Assembly: GCF_021272385.1 (NCBI RefSeq)
Contig: NZ_JAJSDZ010000009.1
Coordinates: forward strand, 806,001 to 870,000
DNA from: Vibrio salinus
GTDB lineage: Bacteria > Pseudomonadota > Gammaproteobacteria > Enterobacterales > Vibrionaceae
DNA: 64,000 bases
Direction of reading: 5' to 3'
The notes below the pieces were generated by a model that was not told the DNA's origin, did not search any database, and saw only the letters and a program-made list of their open reading frames with translations. The position numbers were made by a program, and so were the translations under genes. Below are positions 54,358 through 63,550 of this stretch, piece after piece (position 1 is the first letter of the stretch; every line of letters starts with the position of its first letter).

Positions 54358-55308
54358 ATGTTTAGCAAAATTTTAGGAACAGGCAGCTACCTGCCGTCTC
54401 AGGTGCGTACTAACGCTGATTTAGAGAAAATGGTAGAGACAAGTGATGAGTGGATTGTCACCAGAACGGGTATCAAGGAAAGACGTGTCGCAGCAGAAGA
54501 TGAAACAGTTGCAACGATGGCGTTTTATGCCGCAGAGAATGCTATTGATATGGCTGGTATCGATAAAAACGATATCGATATGATTATTGTAGCAACAACC
54601 AGTGGAAGCCATGCGTTTCCGTCTGCTGCCTGTCAGGTTCAGGCTCAACTGGGTATCAAAGGCTGTCCGGCATTTGATGTTGCAGCTGCCTGTTCTGGGT
54701 TTATGTTCGGCCTGTCTGTTGCTGATCAGTACATAAAAAGCGGAATGTGTAAAAATATTCTGGTTATTGGTTCTGATGCCTTGTCCCGTACCTGTGATCC
54801 GACGGATCGTTCAACCATTATTTTGTTTGGTGATGGTGCCGGGGCCGTTGTAATTGGTGCGAGCAAAGAACCAGGCATTTTATCTACTCATATTAATTCT
54901 GATGGTGAACACGGTCCTCTGTTAAGTCTGGAATATCCTGAAAATGGTGACGCTTCAGATAAATGGCTTTATATGGCAGGTAATGAGGTATTTAAAGTCG
55001 CTGTTACTCAGTTAGCTCGTTTAGTTAAGGATACATTGGCTGATAATGGTATGGAAAAGTCTCAACTGGACTGGTTGATTCCACATCAGGCTAATTACCG
55101 GATTATTACCGCGACAGCAAAGAAGCTTTCCTTACCAATGGAACAGGTTGTTGTAACGCTTGATAAGCATGGCAATACGTCTGCAGCTTCTGTCCCCAGT
55201 GCTCTGGATGAAGCGGTTAGAGATGGTCGAATTAAACGGGGTCAGACACTCCTTTTAGAAGCTTTTGGCGGCGGTTTTACGTGGGGTTCTGCGTTAATCA
55301 AATTTTAA
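54358..55308 (+). CDS. fabH: 3-oxoacyl-ACP synthase III FabH
   Basis: FabH begins fatty-acid chains by condensing acetyl-CoA with malonyl-ACP. The 316-aa protein has the catalytic Cys in [13 protein letters not shown], His in IPHQANYRI and Asn in [13 protein letters not shown]. It begins 5 nt after plsX. The sequence starts [19 protein letters not shown], a common FabH start. Confidence 0.98.
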   Translation: MFSKILGTGSYLPSQVRTNADLEKMVETSDEWIVTRTGIKERRVAAEDETVATMAFYAAENAIDMAGIDKNDIDMIIVATTSGSHAFPSAACQVQAQLGIKGCPAFDVAAACSGFMFGLSVADQYIKSGMCKNILVIGSDALSRTCDPTDRSTIILFGDGAGAVVIGASKEPGILSTHINSDGEHGPLLSLEYPENGDASDKWLYMAGNEVFKVAVTQLARLVKDTLADNGMEKSQLDWLIPHQANYRIITATAKKLSLPMEQVVVTLDKHGNTSAASVPSALDEAVRDGRIKRGQTLLLEAFGGGFTWGSALIKF

Positions 55309-55364
55309 TAAGATAAAACAGATAACTTATTGAAACGACACTATTGAATTAGGGGAAATTTATA

Positions 55365-56288
55365 ATGAGCAAATTTGCTATTGTATTCCCAGGCCAAGGT
55401 TCTCAATCTGTGGGAATGCTTGCTGAACTGGGTGAACAGTATGAAATTGTGAAGGCAACCTTTGCTGAAGCTTCTGAAGTGCTGGGTTACGATTTATGGG
55501 CACTGGTTCAGAATGGACCTGCAGAAGATTTAAACCAGACATTTCGTACTCAGCCAGCCTTGTTGGCAACATCCGTTGCTATCTGGCGTGTTTGGCAAAA
55601 AGAAGGGTATGCGCAGCCTGAAATGCTGGCAGGTCATAGCTTAGGCGAGTATTCAGCATTGGTATGTGCCGGTGTGATTGATTTTAAACAAGCAATTAAA
55701 CTGGTGGAGTTACGTGGACAGTTAATGCAGGAAGCAGTACCCGCTGGAGTTGGTGCAATGTATGCCATCATTGGTTTGGGTGACGATGCTATTGCAACTG
55801 CATGTGAAGAAGCGGCACAGGGTGAAGTCGTTTCACCTGTCAATTTCAACTCTCCCGGACAGGTTGTTATTGCTGGCAATAAAGAGGCAGTAGAACGAGC
55901 AGGCGCTTTATGTAAACAAGCCGGCGCAAAGCGTGCACTACCTTTGCCTGTCTCTGTCCCTTCACATTGTGCTCTAATGAAACCAGCCGCTGACAAACTG
56001 GCAGAAGCACTGAAAAACATTAATTTTAATGCCCCTGTGATCCCGGTGATAAATAATGTTGATGTTGCTACGGAAATTAGCCCTGAAAAAATCAAAGATG
56101 CACTGGTCCGTCAGCTTTATAGTCCGGTTCGCTGGACAGAAGGCGTTCAGAAAATGCACGAAGAGGGCATTGAGAAATTATTTGAGGTTGGTCCTGGTAA
56201 GGTGCTGACTGGCTTGACAAAACGTATCGTAAAAACACTTAGCGCTTCTGCTGTGAATGACATCGCATCATTAGAGGCTGCTAAGTAA
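55365..56288 (+). CDS. fabD: Malonyl-CoA-ACP transacylase FabD
   Basis: FabD moves malonyl groups from CoA to acyl carrier protein. The 307-aa protein has the nucleophile Ser in GHSLGEYSAL, His in SVPSHCALM and the end motif EVGPGKVLTGL. It begins with FAIVFPGQGSQSVGM. About 55 nt separate it from fabH; GGGGAAATTTATA precedes the ATG. Confidence 0.98.
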   Translation: MSKFAIVFPGQGSQSVGMLAELGEQYEIVKATFAEASEVLGYDLWALVQNGPAEDLNQTFRTQPALLATSVAIWRVWQKEGYAQPEMLAGHSLGEYSALVCAGVIDFKQAIKLVELRGQLMQEAVPAGVGAMYAIIGLGDDAIATACEEAAQGEVVSPVNFNSPGQVVIAGNKEAVERAGALCKQAGAKRALPLPVSVPSHCALMKPAADKLAEALKNINFNAPVIPVINNVDVATEISPEKIKDALVRQLYSPVRWTEGVQKMHEEGIEKLFEVGPGKVLTGLTKRIVKTLSASAVNDIASLEAAK

Positions 56289-56304
56289 TAACAGGAAAGG
56301 GAGC

Positions 56305-57051
56305 ATGAGTAATTTCATGAATCTAGAAGGTAAAATTGCGTTAGTGACAGGCGCCAGCCGTGGTATTGGCCGGGCTATCGCCGAATTGCTCGTTGAGCGT
56401 GGTGCCACAGTGATTGGCACGGCAACCAGCGAAAATGGCGCTGCTGCAATTAGTGAATATCTTGGGGAAAATGGCAAAGGCCTTGCCTTAAACGTTACTG
56501 ATGTTGAATCCATTGATGCAGTACTTAAGTCAGTTAATGACGAGTTCGGTGCGGTTGATATTTTGGTGAATAATGCCGGGATTACCCGAGATAATCTCCT
56601 TATGCGAATGAAAGACGATGAATGGTTAGATATCATGGATACGAACCTGACATCGATTTTCCGGTTATCCAAAGCCGTTTTGCGTGGAATGATGAAAAAA
56701 CGTGCGGGACGTATCATCAATATTGGTTCTGTTGTTGGTACTATGGGCAACGCAGGTCAAACGAATTATTCTGCAGCGAAAGCCGGCGTTATTGGTTTTA
56801 CAAAATCAATGGCAAGAGAAGTCGCTTCTCGCGGTGTCACAGTTAACACTGTTGCGCCTGGTTTCATTGAAACTGATATGACAAAAGCGCTGAATGATGA
56901 GCAAAGAGCTGCTACACTTACACAGGTTCCAGCTGGTCGCTTGGGTGACCCTCGTGAAATTGCCTCGGCAGTTGCATTTTTAGCTTCATCTGAAGCTGCG
57001 TATATTACTGGTGAAACGTTACATGTTAACGGCGGTATGTACATGGTATAG
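56305..57051 (+). CDS. fabG: 3-oxoacyl-ACP reductase FabG
   Basis: FabG reduces 3-oxoacyl-ACP with NADPH. The 248-aa SDR protein has the TGASRGIG loop, NNAGITRDN and the catalytic Ser/Tyr/Lys in GSVVGTMGNAGQTNYSAAKAG, with the usual end ETLHVNGGMYMV. The start ATG 56305 has GGAAAGGGAG before it; a second ATG four codons on would match the E. coli length of 244. It follows fabD by 16 nt. Confidence 0.98.
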   Translation: MSNFMNLEGKIALVTGASRGIGRAIAELLVERGATVIGTATSENGAAAISEYLGENGKGLALNVTDVESIDAVLKSVNDEFGAVDILVNNAGITRDNLLMRMKDDEWLDIMDTNLTSIFRLSKAVLRGMMKKRAGRIINIGSVVGTMGNAGQTNYSAAKAGVIGFTKSMAREVASRGVTVNTVAPGFIETDMTKALNDEQRAATLTQVPAGRLGDPREIASAVAFLASSEAAYITGETLHVNGGMYMV

Positions 57052-57272
57052 TGTTTTTTTGAGATAATTAAAAAAGATCACTTTTTAATCGTTTCGTTGA
57101 AAAAACATTAAGTGCGCAACTTTTGTGCATGATTTAAGTCAATTATGGTCTGAATTTCGGTTAAAATCGTCAATTTTGTGGTTTGACCAGCTATGACCCT
57201 CTTGCAACTTTCCCTAGTTCTAATAAACTACGGAATATCGCATTGAGCGAAATCTGTAAAGGAAAAGAAAAA

Positions 57273-57506
57273 ATGAGCAACATCGAAGAACGCGTAAAGA
57301 AAATCATTGTTGAACAGCTAGGTGTAGATGAAGCAGAAGTTAAAAACGAAGCTTCTTTCGTTGAAGATCTAGGTGCTGATTCTTTAGATACTGTTGAGCT
57401 GGTTATGGCTCTTGAAGAAGAATTCGACACTGAAATTCCTGACGAAGAAGCAGAGAAGATCACTACTGTTCAAGCTGCAATTGATTACGTAAATAGCGCT
57501 CAGTAA
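57273..57506 (+). CDS. acpP: Acyl carrier protein AcpP
   Basis: AcpP carries the growing acyl chain on phosphopantetheine. The 77-aa acidic protein begins [23 protein letters not shown] and carries the prosthetic-group Ser in [10 protein letters not shown]. It starts at ATG 57273, with AAAGGA upstream; the open frame continues upstream to 57183, in sequence unlike the family. A 221-bp gap from fabG suggests its own promoter, as expected for a very abundant protein. It is closed by a terminator. Confidence 0.99.
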   Translation: MSNIEERVKKIIVEQLGVDEAEVKNEASFVEDLGADSLDTVELVMALEEEFDTEIPDEEAEKITTVQAAIDYVNSAQ

Positions 57507-57516
57507 TCTATCTCGC

Positions 57517-57547
57517 CAGGCGGCCTTCTGGCCGCCTGTGTTTTTTT
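57517..57547 (+). terminator. Intrinsic terminator of acpP
   Basis: CAGGCGGCC/GGCCGCCTG (57517-57525 with 57530-57538) is a perfect 9-bp GC-rich stem with TTCT loop and seven T after TG. Some read-through into fabF is likely, since fabF starts 46 nt later. Confidence 0.93.
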
Positions 57548-57592
57548 GTCTCTACCCCTCTCATAGAATTGTTCAATTCCGGAGAAATGATT

Positions 57593-58837
57593 GTGTCCAA
57601 GCGTCGTGTCGTTGTCACTGGCATGGGAATGTTGTCACCAGTTGGCAACACAGTAGAATCTTCGTGGAAAGCCCTGCTAGAAGGTCAAAGTGGTATTACT
57701 AATATTGAGCACTTTGATACAAGTGATTTTTCAACTCGTTTCGCGGGTCTTGTCAAAGACTTTAACTGCGAAGATTACATGTCAAAAAAAGATGCCCGTA
57801 AAATGGATTTGTTTATCCAGTACGGTATCGCAGCTGGCATTCAAGCCCTAAATGATTCTGGTCTTGAGATTACAGAAGAAAACGCACCGCGAGTCGGTGT
57901 GGCTATCGGTTCAGGTATTGGTGGCTTAGACCTTATCGAAAAAGGTCATCAGGCACTGATGGAAAAAGGTCCTCGTAAAGTAAGTCCATTTTTTGTTCCT
58001 TCTACCATCGTTAATATGGTTGCAGGTAACCTTTCCATTATGTGTGGTCTTCGCGGTCCTAATATTGCGATTTCTACAGCATGTACAACTGGATTGCATA
58101 ATATCGGTCATGCTGCCCGAATGATTGCATACGGTGATGCGGATGCAATGGTTGCCGGTGGTGCTGAGAAAGCCTCGACTCCACTGGGTATTGCTGGGTT
58201 TGGAGCTGCAAAAGCGTTATCAACACGTAATGATGAACCACAAAAAGCCTCCCGTCCCTGGGATAAAGACCGTGATGGCTTTGTTTTAGGTGATGGTGCA
58301 GGCGTTATCGTGCTGGAAGAGTACGAACAAGCAAAAGCTCGTGGTGCTAAAATTTATGCGGAACTTGTTGGCTTTGGGATGTCTGGTGATGCTTATCATA
58401 TGACGAAACCAACAGATGATGGTTCCGGCGGTGCATTAGCCATGGAAGCGGCAATGCGTGATGCCGGTGTTTCCGGTACACAAATTGGCTATGTTAATGC
58501 ACATGGGACATCAACGCCTGCCGGTGATATGGCTGAGTTACGTGGTGTCAAACGAGCACTGGGTGAAGATGGTTCTAAACAGGTATTAGTGTCGTCAACA
58601 AAATCAATGACAGGTCACCTTCTTGGTGCGGCCGGTTCAGTTGAAGCGATTATTACGATTATGTCTTTGGTTGATCAGATGGTACCTCCAACGATTAATC
58701 TGGATAACCCGGAAGACGATATTGATATCGATCTTGTTCCTCATACGGCTCGTCAAGTCGAAGGAATGGAGTACGCTATTTGTAACTCTTTTGGGTTCGG
58801 TGGAACAAATGGTTCACTGATCTTTAAGAAGATTTAA
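57593..58837 (+). CDS. fabF: 3-oxoacyl-ACP synthase II FabF
   Basis: FabF elongates acyl-ACP chains and is important for unsaturated and temperature-dependent fatty acids. The 414-aa protein has the Cys in [13 protein letters not shown], His residues in [11 protein letters not shown] and [12 protein letters not shown], and ends [18 protein letters not shown] start it at GTG 57593 because GGAGA stands seven nt upstream and the reading then begins [17 protein letters not shown], as in E. coli (413 aa). An in-frame ATG at 57587 is only two nt from that ribosome-binding site. Confidence 0.97.
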   Translation: MSKRRVVVTGMGMLSPVGNTVESSWKALLEGQSGITNIEHFDTSDFSTRFAGLVKDFNCEDYMSKKDARKMDLFIQYGIAAGIQALNDSGLEITEENAPRVGVAIGSGIGGLDLIEKGHQALMEKGPRKVSPFFVPSTIVNMVAGNLSIMCGLRGPNIAISTACTTGLHNIGHAARMIAYGDADAMVAGGAEKASTPLGIAGFGAAKALSTRNDEPQKASRPWDKDRDGFVLGDGAGVIVLEEYEQAKARGAKIYAELVGFGMSGDAYHMTKPTDDGSGGALAMEAAMRDAGVSGTQIGYVNAHGTSTPAGDMAELRGVKRALGEDGSKQVLVSSTKSMTGHLLGAAGSVEAIITIMSLVDQMVPPTINLDNPEDDIDIDLVPHTARQVEGMEYAICNSFGFGGTNGSLIFKKI

Positions 58838-58870
58838 TCTGCCAAACAAATTGGTTGATTCGCTTGTATC

Positions 58871-58909
58871 GAAACGGCTTAATGCGTAGCATTGAGCCGT
58901 TTCTTTTTT
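58871..58909 (+). terminator. Intrinsic terminator of fabF
   Basis: GAAACGGCTTAATGC/GCATTGAGCCGTTTC (58871-58885 with 58889-58903) is a 15-bp stem with one G-U pair and a 3-nt loop, followed by six T. It ends 13 nt before the pabC start. Confidence 0.93.
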
Positions 58910-58922
58910 CAGGTAGGGTTAA

Positions 58923-59729
58923 ATGTATTGGATTAATGGACAGGTTGCTGATTCAATTCCGTTAAATGATCGTTCATTTCAGTATGGGGATGGCTGCTTT
59001 TCTACCATACTGACTTGCAATGGTAAGCCTGATTTATGGGATTATCATTTAGAGCGAATGCAATCGACATTAACCCGGTTATCTATTGAATCTCCGGACT
59101 GGAAGCAGGTGAGTGATTGGATTAGCCAAATTGCATTTCCAGATACCAAAGCCGGCATTAAAATCCATATTAGCCGTGGTCAGGGCGGTCGGGGGTATAG
59201 TCCAAAGGGCATCTGTCAGTCACAAGTGACCATTAGCCGTTTCAGATATCCAGCTCATTATGGCTTATGGTGTGACTGTGGTGTTAAATTGGCCATCTGT
59301 AAAACCCGTCTTGGGTTGAATCCATTGCTTGCCGGGATGAAACATAACAACCGTCTGGAGCAGGTTCTGATTAAAAATGAACTGGATAAACAGGATGCGG
59401 ATGATGGTATTGTATTGGATATTCATCAACGGGTTATTGAAACTTCAATGGCGAATGTTTTTTGGGTATCTGATGGTAAGCTGTGTACACCGAAATTAAC
59501 GATGGCTGGTGTCGAAGGTGTAATGCGTCGCCACGTTATCCAAACCGTTGGCCAAGCATCATTATCCGTAAATGAAGGTGAGTTTTTGTTGTCGGATCTG
59601 CTCAATGCTGAAGAAATTTTTATTTGTAATTCACTGCTTGGGATCGCCCCTGTTATTCAGCTAGAAAGCCAAAATCAGTACTCTATTGGCTCTATTACCC
59701 GATATTTACAGGAACGGATTATAAAGTGA
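58923..59729 (+). CDS. pabC: Aminodeoxychorismate lyase PabC
   Basis: PabC releases pyruvate from aminodeoxychorismate to give p-aminobenzoate for folate. The 268-aa protein is a fold IV PLP enzyme with FQYGDGCFSTI near the start and the PLP Lys in LAGMKHNNRLEQ. The block EEIFICNSLLGIAPV is near the end. AGGTAGGG precedes the ATG. Its end overlaps mltG by 4 nt. Confidence 0.96.
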   Translation: MYWINGQVADSIPLNDRSFQYGDGCFSTILTCNGKPDLWDYHLERMQSTLTRLSIESPDWKQVSDWISQIAFPDTKAGIKIHISRGQGGRGYSPKGICQSQVTISRFRYPAHYGLWCDCGVKLAICKTRLGLNPLLAGMKHNNRLEQVLIKNELDKQDADDGIVLDIHQRVIETSMANVFWVSDGKLCTPKLTMAGVEGVMRRHVIQTVGQASLSVNEGEFLLSDLLNAEEIFICNSLLGIAPVIQLESQNQYSIGSITRYLQERIIK

Positions 59730-60748
59730 TAAAGAAGTTAAGTATAAGCCTGTTGATTATTTTATTTTGTCTGGTCATCGGGGGGAAAGTTTATGTGCAT
59801 TCCTGTGTTCAGACTTATCTTGAACAGCCATTGAAACTAGAAAAAAACGAATTATTCACGATAAAACGCGGCGTCTCTCTTCACTCTGCTTTGAATAATA
59901 TGGCTCAGCGTCATTGGATCACGTCCTCCTGGGTTGCAAGGTTTTTGCATCGCCTGGAACCTGAACTTACCGCCATTAAAGCTGGTACTTATCAGTTAGC
60001 CCCGGATGAAACCTTAAAGCAGGCACTGGATGATCTTATCGCCGGTAATGAGCACCAGTTTTCCATTACTTTTGTTGAGGGGAGCCGTTTTTCCGAATGG
60101 CGTCAGAAACTGGCGAGCGAGTATGGTCTTGAGCATACGTTAAAAGGGGATACAGAAAAGCAAATAGCTGTAAAGCTCGGTATTGAAAAAAATAAGCTTG
60201 AAGGTCTTTTTTTAGCCGAAACTTACCATTTTACTGCCGGTACTAAAGATATTGATATTTTAAAACGTGCGCATACAAAACTGGAAGCGGTGTTATCGGA
60301 TGCGTGGCAAGGCAGAAAAAAAGGATTGTCATTAAAGTCACCCTATGAAGCATTGATTCTGGCTTCTATTATTGAAAAAGAAACGTCAATAGAAAGCGAA
60401 AGAAAACAGATTGCGTCTGTCTTTATTAATCGTCTGAAAAAAGGAATGCGTTTACAAACCGATCCTACGGTTATTTATGGTATGGGAGATAAATATCATG
60501 GAAATATCCGCAAGAAAGATTTATTAACCCCGACTGCATATAATACATATGTTATTAAAGGGTTACCTCCTACACCAATTGCGATGCCGGGTAAGTTGTC
60601 CATTCAGGCTGCGTTACAGCCGGATGAGACTCATTATCTTTATTTCGTTGCGAGTGGTAAGGGAGGGCATGTATTTTCAAATACTCTGGCAGAACATAAC
60701 CGGGCGGTTCACCGTTATCTTAAACAATTAAAAAAGAAAAATAACTGA
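59726..60748 (+). CDS. mltG: Endolytic murein transglycosylase MltG (YceG)
   Basis: MltG cuts nascent peptidoglycan strands and is thought to terminate glycan chains. The 340-aa protein has one N-terminal membrane segment ([20 protein letters not shown]) and a periplasmic YceG domain with [12 protein letters not shown], the catalytic Glu in [14 protein letters not shown], then [21 protein letters not shown] and [20 protein letters not shown]. It starts at GTG 59726 in a GTGA overlap with pabC and shares one base with the tmk start. Confidence 0.97.
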   Translation: MIKKLSISLLIILFCLVIGGKVYVHSCVQTYLEQPLKLEKNELFTIKRGVSLHSALNNMAQRHWITSSWVARFLHRLEPELTAIKAGTYQLAPDETLKQALDDLIAGNEHQFSITFVEGSRFSEWRQKLASEYGLEHTLKGDTEKQIAVKLGIEKNKLEGLFLAETYHFTAGTKDIDILKRAHTKLEAVLSDAWQGRKKGLSLKSPYEALILASIIEKETSIESERKQIASVFINRLKKGMRLQTDPTVIYGMGDKYHGNIRKKDLLTPTAYNTYVIKGLPPTPIAMPGKLSIQAALQPDETHYLYFVASGKGGHVFSNTLAEHNRAVHRYLKQLKKKNN

Positions 60749-61383
60749 TGAAAGCTAAATTTATTGTTGTTGAAGGACTCGAAGGTGCGGGAAAAAGTAC
60801 CGCTATACAGACTGTTGTCGGGGTTTTGCGTCGGTATGGAATTTCAGATATTGACAATACCCGTGAACCAGGCGGAACGGTGCTGGCTGAAAAAATGCGT
60901 GAGCTTGTTAAGCAGGATCATGAAGGTGAAGTTCTGCAGGATATGACCGAGCTTTTGCTGATGTATGCGGCCAGAGTGCAATTGGTGGAGAATGTGATTA
61001 AACCTTCGTTAGCGAAAGGCCACTGGGTTGTTGGCGATCGTCACGATATGTCTTCTCAGGCTTATCAGGGCGGTGGCCGAATGATCAGCTCAGGTACTTT
61101 GCAGTCGTTGCGGGATATTACTTTACGTGGATTCAGACCGGATTTGGTTTTGTATCTGGATATTGATCCTAAGATTGGGTTGGAAAGAGCAAGGGGCCGC
61201 GGTGAGCTGGATCGTATTGAGAAAATGGACCTCAGTTTTTTTGAGCGAACCAGAGCCGCTTATCTGGACATTGCTCACAAAGACAGTAATGTTGTCATTA
61301 TTGATGCAGGCCAAGCGATAGATTGTGTCAGGGCTGATATCGAAGTAGCTCTTGAAAACTGGCTGAATTCTGAAAAGGTATAG
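60748..61383 (+). CDS. tmk: Thymidylate kinase Tmk
   Basis: Tmk phosphorylates dTMP to dTDP. The 211-aa protein has the P-loop [18 protein letters not shown], the [15 protein letters not shown] loop and the LID segment ([12 protein letters not shown]). Its start shares a base with the mltG stop (TGATG). holB begins 4 nt after its stop. This order (pabC-mltG-tmk-holB-ycfH) is the usual one. Confidence 0.98.
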   Translation: MKAKFIVVEGLEGAGKSTAIQTVVGVLRRYGISDIDNTREPGGTVLAEKMRELVKQDHEGEVLQDMTELLLMYAARVQLVENVIKPSLAKGHWVVGDRHDMSSQAYQGGGRMISSGTLQSLRDITLRGFRPDLVLYLDIDPKIGLERARGRGELDRIEKMDLSFFERTRAAYLDIAHKDSNVVIIDAGQAIDCVRADIEVALENWLNSEKV

Positions 61384-61387
61384 TGGT

Positions 61388-62341
61388 ATGTATCCCTGGT
61401 TGATTCCGGTTTGGCAGCAGTGGTTAGAATCAGTAAACCATAATCGTTTGTCTGCATCTACGCTGTTTGTTTCTGAAAAAGGGCTTGGTATTGAACAACT
61501 GCTCAAATCAGTTGTGAAAGGTATTTTGTGTCAGAATAGTAGTGAAGGCTGCGGTTTTTGTCACAGTTGTCAGCTACTGGAATCGGAATCTCACCCTGAT
61601 TTCCATTCAATCCGGCCGGAAAAAGAGGGAAAATCAATCACGGTAGAGCAGATTCGCCATGCAAACCGGTTAGCGATTGAATCATCTCAGTTGGGCGGTT
61701 ACAGGGTTATTTTGATTGAACCTGCAGAAGCAATGAATGAGTCAGCTGCAAATGCGTTACTAAAGACCTTAGAAGAGCCGGCAGAAAAATGTTGCTTTCT
61801 GCTTGTTACTAATCAAATGAGTCGTATTTTGCCTACCGTTTTAAGCCGGTGCAGAAAAGTGGCGCTGAGCACTCCAGATGTCAGGGAAACCATGAGCTGG
61901 TTGGAACAGCAGGGATGTGAGCAGGTTTTTCCGTATGTGGTGAAGATAAATCATTATGCGCCATTAGAAACGTATAAATTTTTGCAGCAAAACCTTGCAT
62001 CTGAATTTTCTGAAACGGAAGCACAATTTTTATCTTTTCTGGACAAGCCTGTTATTCAGCTTACTTATTTGGTTCAGTTATTAAAATCCAATCCTATCAG
62101 GAACTTAACCTGGTTTTGGTATTCACTGACGGATGCCCTGAAAATTCATCAGGGTATCCATATGCCTGATTTTATACCGGAAAGTCAGGAAATTGCCCGT
62201 AAAGTGTCTTATGCTTTATTGCACAGGCAATTAAAGGCTCTAACAGTTGTCATTCATCAATTGTCTTCTCAGACAGGATTAAATGATGAATTATTGATCA
62301 CAAATTGGTTATTAAATTTTATTGAGGACTCATGTTTGTAG
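61388..62341 (+). CDS. holB: DNA polymerase III delta' subunit HolB
   Basis: The delta' subunit is part of the clamp loader. The 317-aa protein has a zinc-binding module (CQNSSEGCGFCHSCQLL), the segment EPAEAMNESAANALLKTLEEP and the sensor region TVLSRCRKVAL. The ATP-binding P-loop is degenerate (SEKGLGIEQLLKS), as in delta' of other species. It overlaps ycfH by 10 nt. Confidence 0.95.
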   Translation: MYPWLIPVWQQWLESVNHNRLSASTLFVSEKGLGIEQLLKSVVKGILCQNSSEGCGFCHSCQLLESESHPDFHSIRPEKEGKSITVEQIRHANRLAIESSQLGGYRVILIEPAEAMNESAANALLKTLEEPAEKCCFLLVTNQMSRILPTVLSRCRKVALSTPDVRETMSWLEQQGCEQVFPYVVKINHYAPLETYKFLQQNLASEFSETEAQFLSFLDKPVIQLTYLVQLLKSNPIRNLTWFWYSLTDALKIHQGIHMPDFIPESQEIARKVSYALLHRQLKALTVVIHQLSSQTGLNDELLITNWLLNFIEDSCL

Positions 62342-63108
62342 ATTCCCATTGTCATCTGGACAAACTCGATTATACGGAAAGACATGCCGATGTTGCCGAT
62401 GTTTTAAAAAAAGCACAGGACGTAAATGTTGATCATGTTCTGTCGGTTGGGGTTACTCTGGATGCTTTCCCCAAGATGATAGAGTTAATTACTCCCTTTG
62501 ATGCTGTTTCTGCTTCCTGTGGTGTTCATCCACTGGACGTTGAAAGTGAGTTTGCACTGGATACATTTAAAGAGTTTTGCCGGCATCCTCGTGTGGTTGC
62601 TGTTGGTGAAACCGGATTGGATTATCACTATAAGCCGGAAACGGCTGAGCTGCAAAAATTGAGATTCAGGCAGCAGGTCGAAGTCGCAACCGAATTAGAT
62701 AAGCCACTGATTATACATACGCGCAATGCCAGACAGGATACACTTGATATTTTGCGTAAAGGGCATGCAGAAAAGTGTGGTGGAGTGATTCATTGTTTTA
62801 CTGAGGATGAAGCTTTTGCCAATGCAGCGATGGATTTGGGCTTTTATATTTCAATATCCGGCATTGTGACTTTCAGACAAGCGACAGAACTGAAAGAAGT
62901 CGTTAAGAATTTGCCATTAGAAAGGTTGCTCATTGAAACGGATTCTCCTTATCTGGCTCCGGTTCCTCACAGAGGCAAAGAGAATCAACCGGCTTATGTT
63001 GTTGAAGTTGCTTCTTACCTTGCTCAGTTAAAAGGACTTTCTATTCAACAAGTGGCAGAACAAACATCTAATAATTTCAGAAAGCTTTTTTTAAAAGAAA
63101 AAATATGA
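62332..63108 (+). CDS. ycfH: TatD-family metal-dependent hydrolase YcfH
   Basis: TatD-type enzymes are metal-dependent DNases or hydrolases. The 258-aa protein has the metal site FVDSHCHLDKLDY, the GETGLDYHYKPE segment, IHTRNARQDTLDIL, VIHCFTEDEAFA and ETDSPYLAPVPHRGKENQPAYV. The E. coli gene at this place between holB and ptsG is ycfH. It overlaps holB by 10 nt and is the last gene of the run. Confidence 0.95.
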   Translation: MFVDSHCHLDKLDYTERHADVADVLKKAQDVNVDHVLSVGVTLDAFPKMIELITPFDAVSASCGVHPLDVESEFALDTFKEFCRHPRVVAVGETGLDYHYKPETAELQKLRFRQQVEVATELDKPLIIHTRNARQDTLDILRKGHAEKCGGVIHCFTEDEAFANAAMDLGFYISISGIVTFRQATELKEVVKNLPLERLLIETDSPYLAPVPHRGKENQPAYVVEVASYLAQLKGLSIQQVAEQTSNNFRKLFLKEKI

Positions 63109-63550
63109 TTGGCATTTCTTTAATGCCATAGCTTTGGATTTTTTGAAAATTTCATCCTTTATATTTAAAAATTATTTTAAAAACAAAGTGTTATGTAGAT
63201 ATTATCTTGGTTGTTAATAAATCTGAAATTTCCGTTACAATTCTAACATTTGCCTTATTTGATTTTTGATGAAAAATTAGGTGTCTTTCTTATTAAATAA
63301 CATATTAATCAATAAGTTGTATGTAGTTTTGGTATTTTGATTCACAAAATGCAACTGTGATCTGCATTTTATTTTAGAACTAAAATTAATTTGGCTATGG
63401 AAAAGTTGAGTGCGGTCAATATATATTTAGAGCCGAAAAATATAATGCGAACTATGGCATTAGCCATTTTTCACACTAAGTAAGACGCTGTGGGGGTGAG
63501 CTACTTAGTGTTCACAATAATATTAATTAGAACTTAATCAGGAGCATATG
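63109..63550 (+). promoter_or_regulatory. AT-rich region and leader of ptsG
   Basis: The 442 bp have no gene. Just after ycfH there is a short hairpin, TGGCATT/AATGCCA (63110-63116 with 63122-63128), with a T run about ten bases later, perhaps a weak terminator. Further on are ATGGC/GCCAT (63454-63467) followed by T, and a perfect 10-bp inverted repeat (63473-63511), both close to the ptsG start. A CRP-like TGTGATCTGCATTT is near 63356, but only one half is good. Confidence 0.6.
63473..63511. repeat. Inverted repeat in the ptsG leader
   Basis: ACACTAAGTA (63473-63482) is the exact reverse complement of TACTTAGTGT (63502-63511), separated by 19 nt. It lies 40 to 78 bases before the ptsG start and comes right after a second, smaller hairpin. 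Confidence 0.8.

Noticed and set aside
57183..57272. N-terminal extension of acpP
   Set aside because: AcpP begins at ATG 57273 with a proper ribosome-binding site; the extension is not conserved sequence.
63356..63371. CRP site before ptsG
   Set aside because: Only TGTGA of one half fits; the second half is poor, so it is not listed as a site.
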